A DNA stretch of 64,000 nt from Hymenobacter sp. BT730 (lineage in GTDB: Bacteria; Bacteroidota; Bacteroidia; Cytophagales; Hymenobacteraceae), in NCBI RefSeq assembly GCF_030542105.1, contig NZ_JAUOFB010000002.1, forward strand, positions 186,001-250,000. Reading direction: 5' to 3'. Shown piece by piece: positions 54,624 through 62,426 of the stretch. Under the pieces are notes generated by a model. The model saw only the letters and a list, made by a program, of their open reading frames with translations. It was not told the DNA's origin and made no database searches. Within the stretch, counting starts at the first letter, position 1. Each line of letters opens with the position of its first letter. The position numbers and the translations under genes are program-made.

Positions 54624-56912
54624 TTACTCCAACCGGAAACGCAGGCCTAGGTACGTCAGGCGCCCGTAGGTGGGGCCCCACACCATGGCAGCATCAAATG
54701 TTGGTCCAAATGGCTCGGCTGCGCCGGTAATGGGGTCTTTTTGACGGTAGTCCAACAGGTTTTCCACACCGGCATATACTTCCCAGCGCTTAAAAGCTCG
54801 GGTGAGCTGGGTGTTAAATAGCGCAAAGCGGGGAGTATAGGGTAGGGTACGGGCATCAAAACCATGCTGATGGGAGGTATTGCCCGGGGCATGGGCCAGT
54901 GGGCGTTTCCCGAAGCCCTGCATAGTAAGGTCGGCGCGCCACTTATCAAAGGCTGTGGCATAGCTCAGGTTCAGGAAGAGGCGGTTTTTGGGAGTCAGTA
55001 CCTTAGGCAAAAGCTGCCCATCATAAGTGGTACGGACGTCCAGGTATTTGTAGGCCGCTTTAGCCTGCAGCCCTTTCACTGGCTCTACCTGCACCTCCAT
55101 TTGCAGGCTACGCGAATAAGAGCGGCCTTCCAGGTTGGTTATCACCAGGAAGTCAGGCGACAGGTACATATCGGCTACCACCTGGTTCTGAAACTCTGTG
55201 TGATAGTAGTCGGTGATGAAAGTAGCAGCTCGCCCCGCCACCGTGAAATACTGGGTAAAGCTGCCGCCCAGGTTCCAGGCCCGCTCCGGCTGCAGGTTAT
55301 CGGCAATGATAAACTCCCGGGAACTCACGAGCATACCGCTATTTTCGGCCAGCGGATTAGCTGTACGCAGGCCCCGACCGGCTGCCAGGCGCAGCACGGT
55401 GGTTGGCGTGACATCATACTTCACATTCAGGCGAGGCGTTAAGAACCAGCCGTAGAGGTTGTGGCGGTCGAGACGCAGTCCGCTTACTACCGTGAGGTTA
55501 CGGGCATTCTGGTACGTGTACTCCGCAAATGCGCCAGGTACCTGCTCCAGCCGGTTTCGATGTTCCCGGCGGTACCGCTCGGCCGGCAGTTCGGTAGGAT
55601 AGATAACCCCGGTGCGGAAAACTTCCTGGTAGTTATCATACAAATAACTCAGGCCTGTACGATAAGTGTGGGCTGTGGTACCCAGTACGCTCTGAAATAG
55701 GAGGGTAGCCTGGCCTGTGCGCTGGCTGCCTTCATAGGTACGGCGCCCATATTGTGAATCGAAGCCATGGTTGGTGCCGGAGAGCAGCAGCCCCAGGCTC
55801 TGGTAGGGGCGCCCCGCCCAGGTGTAGGAGGCTTTTGCGTAGCCCGTATAGCGGTTAGTGCTAAGGGTGGTACCATAGTAGGCGCTGGCGGCATCTTCCT
55901 TGCGGAACTGCATCTGCCCGCCTTCCCGGGTCTCGCGCAGCGCGCCCAGCCCCAGCTCGGTTACTATGCCTTTCCCCGTGTTATACTTCCACTTATTGAA
56001 CACATTATACTGGGTAGCCAGCGGCAGGTCCATAAACCCATCCTGGTTACGGTCTGCCCGGCGGCCCAGGTGGTCGGAGTGCAGCAGCAGAACCGTGCTC
56101 AGCTTATCGGTAAGGCGGGAAGAAGTGTTAAGGTTTAGGTCAAATTTGCCCAGGTCGTTGCCGTACGCATTAAAGGAGAGCCGGTCGGTTTTGTCGGGCT
56201 CCTTCAGGCGCACATTCACCTGGCCCGAAATGCCTTCGTAGCCATTCACCACTGAGCCCGTACCCTTAATGATATCGATGCTTTCAATCCAGGTGCCAGA
56301 CAAATAGCTCAGGCGGTAGGGTGTAGAAAGGCCCCGCAGAGCGGGCTGGTTGTCTACCGTTAGCAGGGAATATGCCCCATCCAGCCCCAGCAGCTGAATC
56401 TGCTTGGCTCCGGAAACCGCATCCGTAGTAGAAACCTCTACAGCGGCATTGGTCTCAAAGCTCTCGGCCAGGTTGCAGCAAGCAGATTTGGTCAAATCCC
56501 GGCTGTTGATGACCTGCGTATTGGTGGGCGTGAGGGAAGAGTAGGACAGGGCCTTTGCTTCCACGCGTACCTCTTGCAACTCGGCATTGCGGCGCAATGC
56601 TATTCGCAGGTAGGGGCTGCCGCTGGTCGGCACCGCAATAGTATCAGCAGTATAGCCCAGAAAGCTTACGATTAGTTTACTGGTTTCGGCCTGGGCCGGG
56701 CGTACCAGCGAGAATCCACCTTTCGCATCGGTCGTAGTGGCGTCGGTGGTGCCCAGCCAGCGCACTATGGCACCGGGCACAGCAGCTGTAGAAGCCGCAT
56801 CGGTTACCTGGCCCCGCACAGGAGCCATAGCCGCCGATTGCGCCAGCGCTGCTGAAGCGCCCAGGGAAAGAGCACTCGCCAGCAATAGACGGGGCCCGAA
56901 GTAGAAGATCAT
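54624..56912 (-). CDS. TonB-dependent receptor with carboxypeptidase-like N-domain
   Basis: A 762-residue outer-membrane receptor. Signal peptide (LLLASALSLGASAALAQ), a carboxypeptidase-regulatory-like domain (GQVTDAASTAAVPGAIVRW), the plug (NSRDLTKSACCNLAESFETN...GYEGISGQVNVRLKEP) and a 22-strand barrel ending in an aromatic-rich LGLRFRLE. The Cys-Cys pair in the plug is unusual for sugar or siderophore receptors and recurs, as I recall, in receptors next to HMA and HYC_CC_PP genes. No SusD partner. A metal substrate is inferred from the neighbours. Confidence 0.9.
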   Translation of the reverse strand: MIFYFGPRLLLASALSLGASAALAQSAAMAPVRGQVTDAASTAAVPGAIVRWLGTTDATTTDAKGGFSLVRPAQAETSKLIVSFLGYTADTIAVPTSGSPYLRIALRRNAELQEVRVEAKALSYSSLTPTNTQVINSRDLTKSACCNLAESFETNAAVEVSTTDAVSGAKQIQLLGLDGAYSLLTVDNQPALRGLSTPYRLSYLSGTWIESIDIIKGTGSVVNGYEGISGQVNVRLKEPDKTDRLSFNAYGNDLGKFDLNLNTSSRLTDKLSTVLLLHSDHLGRRADRNQDGFMDLPLATQYNVFNKWKYNTGKGIVTELGLGALRETREGGQMQFRKEDAASAYYGTTLSTNRYTGYAKASYTWAGRPYQSLGLLLSGTNHGFDSQYGRRTYEGSQRTGQATLLFQSVLGTTAHTYRTGLSYLYDNYQEVFRTGVIYPTELPAERYRREHRNRLEQVPGAFAEYTYQNARNLTVVSGLRLDRHNLYGWFLTPRLNVKYDVTPTTVLRLAAGRGLRTANPLAENSGMLVSSREFIIADNLQPERAWNLGGSFTQYFTVAGRAATFITDYYHTEFQNQVVADMYLSPDFLVITNLEGRSYSRSLQMEVQVEPVKGLQAKAAYKYLDVRTTYDGQLLPKVLTPKNRLFLNLSYATAFDKWRADLTMQGFGKRPLAHAPGNTSHQHGFDARTLPYTPRFALFNTQLTRAFKRWEVYAGVENLLDYRQKDPITGAAEPFGPTFDAAMVWGPTYGRLTYLGLRFRLE

Positions 56913-57008
56913 GGCAAGGAGTGTTTAGCAGTTATTTCAATACTCGAAGGCCGACGGACATGCGTTGCCCGGCCGGGCTGCCAGGGGCAGCGGAGCGTTG
57001 AAAAACGG

Positions 57009-57458
57009 CTAAACCACTAAGATGCAGACAAAAGTCAGCAGGTCCCGACCCGCCCTAAACAAGGGCGGGGAGGAGTCAGAAGCATGCCAGCCGGTTAGCA
57101 GCCGGGCTATGGAAACACTAGGGGCCGTGGGCCATATCGGCTCTAAAAAGGACACTGATATGGGGCCTGGTACTAATAATTTACTCCAGGCCTGCTCTGT
57201 GCCAGGCACGCTCAGCTTGTGCAAGTGAGCTTTAAAGTCGCAGCAGGGGGCTTTCAGCTGTGCTTTCCCCGCAGCGGGCTTTTCGGCTTTGGGCATGGTG
57301 CTCACACAGCCATGCTGAGGCGTAGTGAAGACCAGTTCCGCCGTGCGCTGCCCGCTCATCCGGCATATGTGCTGTTGCACCGTGAACCCTACCGAAGCGG
57401 TAAGGACCAGTAGCGCCAGCCAGGCACTAAACAGCCGATGTACAAGTGGGCGTTTCAC
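57009..57458 (-). CDS. HYC_CC_PP family protein
   Basis: A 149-residue protein of the Bacteroidota HYC_CC_PP family. GTG start at 57458 (MKRPLVHRLFSAWLALLVL), with a membrane helix or signal at about 10-28. The family's signature pieces are visible with one change: QQHIC (usual HYC), APCCDF (CC) and SSPPLF (PP), then a final hydrophobic RDLLTFVCILVV. The His and Cys residues could bind metal. A longer frame to 57563 is open, but the GTG sits six bases after a perfect -7 promoter element. First gene of the leftward HYC_CC_PP-TonB-HMA set. Function undescribed to my knowledge. Confidence 0.75.
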   Translation of the reverse strand: MKRPLVHRLFSAWLALLVLTASVGFTVQQHICRMSGQRTAELVFTTPQHGCVSTMPKAEKPAAGKAQLKAPCCDFKAHLHKLSVPGTEQAWSKLLVPGPISVSFLEPIWPTAPSVSIARLLTGWHASDSSPPLFRAGRDLLTFVCILVV

Positions 57459-57463
57459 AAGAG

Positions 57464-57491
57464 CAAAGATACACAACCCTTTGCAGGGTTG
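57464..57491 (-). promoter_or_regulatory. Promoter and candidate operator of the HYC_CC_PP cassette
   Basis: Read leftward, TATCTTTG (57471-57464) matches TAnnTTTG exactly and lies only 5 bp before the GTG start, predicting an mRNA with almost no leader. Directly upstream is CAACCCT-TTGC-AGGGTTG (57474-57491), a perfect 7-bp dyad where a metal-responsive regulator could sit. A TTTG lies 24 bp above the -7 box, longer than usual. The remaining gap to the mraZ promoter (57500-57800) shows nothing else. Confidence 0.5.
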
Positions 57492-57815
57492 CGTGCAAAC
57501 TCTCGGCTGGGCTGTACGGAATACGGGCACGAAATGCTGCCGGTCATCATCCGTATCCCACAAAAAACATGGATATTTGCTGGCCTGAAAGGGGAGGCAA
57601 GAAGAGCGGAAAGGTAAAAAGTGCTGTTGGTTATGGAGGCTGTAACCTGGCAGGATGAGAACCCAAAACAGCGCAGATTCTTAAAAACGGGTTTTGGTTT
57701 CCCGAGCCTGACATTCTGTCAAACAGGATTCCACTTTCTCCCACAAAGGAGAGTAGTAGCCATTTGTATATTCAAAAAACCCTTTCTATTGGCTGGAAAT
57801 GCGGTTTTTGGATTG

Positions 57816-57840
57816 TGGTAGAAAATGGTAAATCGTGGTT
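57816..57840 (+). promoter_or_regulatory. Three 10-bp-spaced TGGTW repeats, probable MraZ-binding boxes
   Basis: TGGTA (57816-57820), TGGTA (57826-57830) and TGGTT (57836-57840) recur at exactly 10-bp intervals just upstream of, and touching, the -33 element of mraZ. Known MraZ sites are three or more short direct repeats (TGGGN in E. coli) separated by 5 bp ahead of mraZ. The spacing and place fit autoregulation, with T replacing G at the fourth base. Confidence 0.65.
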
Positions 57841-57868
57841 GTGTTTTGCCGGGCAATGTGTACTTTTG
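57839..57868 (+). promoter_or_regulatory. dcw cluster promoter (TTG - 19 bp - TACTTTTG)
   Basis: TTG at 57839-57841 and TACTTTTG at 57861-57868 are 19 bp apart, a textbook Bacteroidota -33/-7 pair. The -7 box ends 32 bp before the mraZ ATG at 57901. The third TGGTW repeat overlaps the TTG. Confidence 0.75.
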
Positions 57869-57900
57869 CTAACATCCCTGAAACGCGCCCCACCTAATTC

Positions 57901-58374
57901 ATGAATCTTCTCTCTGGCGAATACGAGTGCAAGCTGGACCCGAAAGGGCGCCTGGTGCTGCCCGCCAAGGTGAAGGGGAACCTGCCGGAAGCCTCCGGCA
58001 ACCAGTTGGTGCTGGTGCGCGGTTTTGAGCCCTGCCTGGTACTGTACCCGCGGGAGTCCTGGCGCGTGATTCACGATAAGGTGATGGCACTGGACGAGTT
58101 CAATGAGGAGTACCGCCAGTTTCAGCGCAACTTCTTCAGGGGCATGACGGAGGTGGAGCTGGATAACATCGGCCGCTTTATGCTGCCCCGCACTATGCTG
58201 CGCTACTCCGGCATCGAGAAAGAAGCCATTATTGTAGGCCTCGGTAACCGTTGCGAAATCTGGGAGCCGGAGCGTTACGAAGAATACCTCATTAAAGACC
58301 AGCAGAGCTTCTCTAAGCTGGCGCAGAAATTCCTGACCACCGAAACTGGCCCTGCTGGCCCCCTGGCCGCATGA
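57901..58374 (+). CDS. mraZ: Transcriptional regulator MraZ
   Basis: A 157-residue protein with two AbrB-like MraZ domains. LSGEYECKLDPKGRLVLPAKVK begins the first and ELDNIGRFMLPRTMLRYSGIEKE the second; each holds the conserved D-x-x-G-R core. It forms a ring oligomer and represses the dcw promoter by binding short repeats, three of which precede it here. It overlaps rsmH by 4 bp and opens the cell-division cluster. Confidence 0.95.
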   Translation: MNLLSGEYECKLDPKGRLVLPAKVKGNLPEASGNQLVLVRGFEPCLVLYPRESWRVIHDKVMALDEFNEEYRQFQRNFFRGMTEVELDNIGRFMLPRTMLRYSGIEKEAIIVGLGNRCEIWEPERYEEYLIKDQQSFSKLAQKFLTTETGPAGPLAA

Positions 58375-59324
58375 GCAACGAATACCAGAACGATACCGCC
58401 TACCACCGCCCCGTAATGCTGGCCGAATGCCTGGCCGGGCTGGATATGCAGCCCGACGGCCGCTACGTAGACGTGACGTTTGGCGGTGGCGGACACTCGG
58501 CCCGCATGCTGGAGCGCCTGACCACCGGCCACCTGTACAGCTTTGATCAGGATGCCGATGCGGAGCGCGAAGCCGCCCAGCTAGCCCGCCCGCAATTCAC
58601 CTTCATTCGCAGCAATTTCCGCAACCTTTACCAGGAACTGTCACAGCGCAACGCCCTGCCCGTCGATGGTCTGCTGGCGGACCTGGGTGTATCCTCCCAT
58701 CAGTTTGATACCCCGGAGCGCGGCTTCAGTACCCGCTTTGATGGCCCTCTGGACATGCGCATGAACTCCGAAGACGGCCCCAGCGCCGCCGACGTAGTAA
58801 ATGAGTACGAGGAGGCTGCCCTGCACCGCATTTTCGGAATGTACGGCGAGGTAACCAATGCCCGCACCTTGGCCCGTACGCTGGTCACCGCCCGCCGCGG
58901 CCATTCCATCCAGACGATTGGCGAGCTAAAAAAAGCCATTGCCAGCTGCATGCCCCGCGGCAAGGAGAATAAATACCTGGCGCAGGTATTTCAGGCCTTG
59001 CGCATCGAAGTAAACGATGAAATGACGGCCCTGCAGGAAATGCTGCAGCAAACGGCCCAAGTGCTGCGCCCCGGCGGCCGGCTGGTGGTTATGTCGTATC
59101 ACTCCCTGGAAGACCGGCTGGTGAAGAACTTCATGGCTAAGGGCAAATTTTTCGGCGAAGCCGACAAAGACCTGTTCGGCCACACGCATGTGCCTTTTGA
59201 TGTGCTGACGCGCAAGCCGGTGGAAGCTTCTGCCGAGGAAGTGGCCGCCAACAGCCGGGCTCGCTCGGCGAAGCTGCGCATCGCCGTTCGCAACACCTTT
59301 AATTCTGACTTCTCAATTTCATAA
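58371..59324 (+). CDS. rsmH: 16S rRNA (cytosine(1402)-N(4))-methyltransferase
   Basis: A 317-residue SAM-dependent methyltransferase (MraW). YHRPVMLAECLAGL, the SAM motif DVTFGGGGHSARML, FDQDADAE, the DGLLADLGVSSHQFD catalytic-site block and RPGGRLVVMSYHSLEDRLVKN are all present. It methylates C1402 in the ribosomal P site. Its ATG overlaps the mraZ stop by 4 bp, so the two are translationally coupled. 18 bp to ftsL. Confidence 0.96.
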   Translation: MSNEYQNDTAYHRPVMLAECLAGLDMQPDGRYVDVTFGGGGHSARMLERLTTGHLYSFDQDADAEREAAQLARPQFTFIRSNFRNLYQELSQRNALPVDGLLADLGVSSHQFDTPERGFSTRFDGPLDMRMNSEDGPSAADVVNEYEEAALHRIFGMYGEVTNARTLARTLVTARRGHSIQTIGELKKAIASCMPRGKENKYLAQVFQALRIEVNDEMTALQEMLQQTAQVLRPGGRLVVMSYHSLEDRLVKNFMAKGKFFGEADKDLFGHTHVPFDVLTRKPVEASAEEVAANSRARSAKLRIAVRNTFNSDFSIS

Positions 59325-59342
59325 TTCAGAAGTACTCTACGC

Positions 59343-60074
59343 ATGGCCATTAATACGCTTCGTCCGCCTTCCTCGCAGCCCCGGGCCAATGTGCCCCGGG
59401 AGGTAGTGCCGCCGGCCCCCGCCCCGGAGCCGCAGCGCGAACCAGCGCGTGAGAAGCCGGAGCGCCCGCGCCCCACGCGGCAGCGCAGCACCTGGAGCGT
59501 ATTCTCCCTGTTGGACCGGCTGGCCAGTATGGATGGGCTGTTCCGCGAGGGGCTGCCCGTGCGCTTCCTGCCGCACGTGTTGTTTATCATGTTCCTGACG
59601 CTGCTCTACATCGGCAACACGCACTACGGTTTGCGCATGAACCGCAGCATTCAGAAGCTGAAGCTGGAGACGGAAGACCTGCGCGCCGACTATACTACCC
59701 TGAAATCTGACTACATGGAGGCCAGCAAGCAAAGCGAGGTGGCCCGCAAAGTGGCGGCCTATGGGCTGGTGGAAAGCTCCTCGCCGCCGTTCCGCATCAC
59801 CGTGCCCGCCGGCCGCCTGGATGCCGCCGAGCTGGACACCAAGCCCTTGCTGACGGCTGACTCGGTAGCGGCCCAGGCCGTGGCCGACTCCGCCGCCCGC
59901 GCCAACCCACCTGCCGCCGAAGATGAGCCCGTGGACGTAGGCGCGCCGCCCGTGCCGGTGGGCGTGCCCACCACGGAGGCTACCGAAGCCGCCTTACACC
60001 AAACCGAAGCAGAAACTACCGCCAAACCTTCTTCCAATCGTTCAGCAACCCGCCGCAATGAAAGGAAACGTTAA
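59343..60074 (+). CDS. ftsL: FtsL-like cell division protein with long tails
   Basis: A 243-residue single-pass membrane protein in the ftsL position of the dcw cluster. A Pro/Arg/Glu-rich cytoplasmic tail of about 75 residues leads to the helix FLPHVLFIMFLTLLYIGNTHY (about 76-96) and a periplasmic coiled coil (SIQKLKLETEDLRADYTTLK). About 100 low-complexity residues rich in Ala, Pro, Glu and Thr follow, ending NRSATRRNERKR. Typical FtsL is 100-130 residues, so both extensions are unusual, though Bacteroidota versions are longer. Its 3' end overlaps ftsI by 17 bp. Would pair with FtsB/DivIC. Confidence 0.82.
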   Translation: MAINTLRPPSSQPRANVPREVVPPAPAPEPQREPAREKPERPRPTRQRSTWSVFSLLDRLASMDGLFREGLPVRFLPHVLFIMFLTLLYIGNTHYGLRMNRSIQKLKLETEDLRADYTTLKSDYMEASKQSEVARKVAAYGLVESSSPPFRITVPAGRLDAAELDTKPLLTADSVAAQAVADSAARANPPAAEDEPVDVGAPPVPVGVPTTEATEAALHQTEAETTAKPSSNRSATRRNERKR

Positions 60075-62382
60075 AAAGTCCATTGTTACCCGCGTCCGGC
60101 TGGCGTTTTTGGGAGTTTGCCTGTTTTCGGCGGCGGTAGTATGGAAGGTGGCGCGCATTCAGTTTAACGAAGGGGAGAAGTGGCGTGCCCTGGAACAGGA
60201 GCGCCGCATTGTGTACCAGCCGGTGTTTGCCACCCGCGGCAACATTTACTCCGATAACGAGAGCATCATGGCTACCTCGCTGCCCTTCTACCGGGTGGCC
60301 TGGGACCCTTCCGTAGTTAATGAGCAAACCTTCCGGGGTGGGGTAGATTCCCTGGCGCTGCTGCTCTCGCAGTTTTTCAAAGACCGCAGCCCCCAGGAAT
60401 ACCGCCGCAAGCTGGTGAATGCCAAGCGTGCCAAGGACCCAGCCGTGCGCTACCTGCGCCTCAACTCCCGGCAAATCAACTTTCAGGAGAAAAAGCTGCT
60501 CACGCAATGGCCCATTTTCCGGGCTGGCAAGAACAAGGGTGGGGCTATTTTCGAGAAAGTAGATAAGCGTTTCCGGCCCTTCGGCGGACTGGCCCAGCGC
60601 ACCATTGGCTTCATTAACGAAGACAAAAACGGCGCCGGCCTAGAGTACACCTTTAACAAGCACCTAGCCGGCAAAGACGGCGAAGCGCTGTTTGAGCGCC
60701 TGCCCGGCGGCAACAAGCCGATTTACGATGGCACCGAGGTGAAGCCCGTGCCCGGCTACGACGTGAAAACGACCCTGGACATCAACCTACAGGACGTAGC
60801 CGAAAATGCCCTCTACAAGTCCCTTGTGGATAATAACGCCCAGTATGGCTGCGTGATTCTGATGGAGGTGAAAACCGGTGAAATCAAGGCTGTGGCTAAC
60901 CTGGGCAAGGTGGCCGAGGGCATTTATAAGGAAGACTACAACTACGCCATTGCCGACCAGGGCCGTACTGAGCCGGGTTCTACCTTCAAGCTGGCCTCTA
61001 TGATGGCCCTGTTTGAGGAAAACCCTGACATCACCCTGGATGACATGGTGGACACCGGCAACGGCCGCGTGTACGTGGGCGGCGCCGTAAAAACGGACTC
61101 GCACGGTTACGGCAAGATTACCGTGAAGCAGGTGTTCGAGAAGTCCTCCAACATCGGCGTGGCCAAGCTCATCGACCACCAGTTCAGCAAAAGCCCCGAC
61201 AAGTACACCGACTACCTGAAGAAGTTTGGGCTGGACAAGCCGCTAGGCTTCCAGATGGCCGGCGAGGCCCGTCCCTACGTGAAAGACCCCACCGACCGCA
61301 GCTGGAGCCGCACCTCACTCACTACCATGAGTATTGGCTACGAGCTGAAGCTGGCGCCGCTACAAACCCTGGCCTTCTACAATGCCGTGGCTAACAACGG
61401 CGTGAAAGTGCAGCCCATTATTGTGCGGGAAATAAAGCAGGCCGATAAGGTGCTGGAGCACTTTGAGCCCCGGGTACTGAATCAGAAAATCTGCTCGGAA
61501 GAAACGCTGGCCAAAGTGCGCGCCATGATGGAAGGCGTGGTAACCGAAGGCACCGCCCGCGGTATCCGCTCCGCCGACTTTACCATGGCCGGCAAAACCG
61601 GCACTGCCTGGAAGTTCAAGAACGGCGCCTACACCAAAGTGTATTCCACCAGCTTCTGCGGCTACTTCCCCGCCGATAATCCCAAGTATAGCTGCATTGT
61701 AGTAGTCGATTCGCCTAAGAACGGTCGTATTTACGGCGCTGATGTGGCGGCCCCTGTGTTCCGCGAACTGGCCGACAAAGCCATGGCCCGCGACGCGGCC
61801 AGCCAACGGCCGCTGCTGGCCCGGGCCCCCGTCAACAAGAAGCGGATTCCTTCCGTGGGCGGAGGCATGCAGGAAGAGTTGCAACTGGTGTGTGAGCGTA
61901 TCGGCCTGAAGAGCGAAAGCCAGGCCGATGGCGACGACTGGGTGCGTACTGAGCAGACGGACAGCAATGCCAAAACCCTGGCCTTGCAGTTGAACCCCAT
62001 CAAGCGCGGTCGGGTGCCTAACGTAGTGGGCATGACCCTGCGCGATGCCTTGTTCCTGTTGGAAAACCGCGGTTTGCGCGTGCGTCTGAACGGCACTGGC
62101 CGGGTAAAGGCGCAGTCGATAGCCGCCGGAACACCTTTGCAGCGGGGCGCAATGGTAATTTTGGAACTACAGCCCATTGGCCAGAAAGCGGCGGCCCCGG
62201 CCCCGCTACCTGCTCCCGCGGCTACCAAGCTGGCCGAAAACAAGCTGCTGACGCCCGCCGACCCGGACCCTGCTAAAACCCGGGCCGCCCTGCTGGAAAA
62301 GCAGCGCAAGCTCAAGCAGCAGCTTACCCAGGAGGACTCAGACGCTCCCGAAATCAAATCTAAATCGAAAGCTAAAGTATAA
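60058..62382 (+). CDS. ftsI: Penicillin-binding protein (FtsI/PBP3, division transpeptidase) with PASTA domain
   Basis: A 774-residue class B PBP. Membrane anchor (VRLAFLGVCLFSAAVVWKVA), dimerisation domain, then the transpeptidase domain with active-site S308 in PGSTFKLAS, S363-S-N365 and K513-T-G-T in AGKTGTA. A single PASTA repeat (GRVPNVVGMTLRDALFLLE...AAGTPLQRGAMVILEL) lies near 650-710, followed by a charged tail of about 60 residues. It cross-links septal peptidoglycan. Coupled to ftsL by an overlap; 44 bp to murE. Confidence 0.95.
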   Translation: MKGNVKKSIVTRVRLAFLGVCLFSAAVVWKVARIQFNEGEKWRALEQERRIVYQPVFATRGNIYSDNESIMATSLPFYRVAWDPSVVNEQTFRGGVDSLALLLSQFFKDRSPQEYRRKLVNAKRAKDPAVRYLRLNSRQINFQEKKLLTQWPIFRAGKNKGGAIFEKVDKRFRPFGGLAQRTIGFINEDKNGAGLEYTFNKHLAGKDGEALFERLPGGNKPIYDGTEVKPVPGYDVKTTLDINLQDVAENALYKSLVDNNAQYGCVILMEVKTGEIKAVANLGKVAEGIYKEDYNYAIADQGRTEPGSTFKLASMMALFEENPDITLDDMVDTGNGRVYVGGAVKTDSHGYGKITVKQVFEKSSNIGVAKLIDHQFSKSPDKYTDYLKKFGLDKPLGFQMAGEARPYVKDPTDRSWSRTSLTTMSIGYELKLAPLQTLAFYNAVANNGVKVQPIIVREIKQADKVLEHFEPRVLNQKICSEETLAKVRAMMEGVVTEGTARGIRSADFTMAGKTGTAWKFKNGAYTKVYSTSFCGYFPADNPKYSCIVVVDSPKNGRIYGADVAAPVFRELADKAMARDAASQRPLLARAPVNKKRIPSVGGGMQEELQLVCERIGLKSESQADGDDWVRTEQTDSNAKTLALQLNPIKRGRVPNVVGMTLRDALFLLENRGLRVRLNGTGRVKAQSIAAGTPLQRGAMVILELQPIGQKAAAPAPLPAPAATKLAENKLLTPADPDPAKTRAALLEKQRKLKQQLTQEDSDAPEIKSKSKAKV

Positions 62383-62426
62383 CGCTCCGGCACCGGGCTA
62401 GCTGCCTGGCCGGGGTTCTTTTCTGC

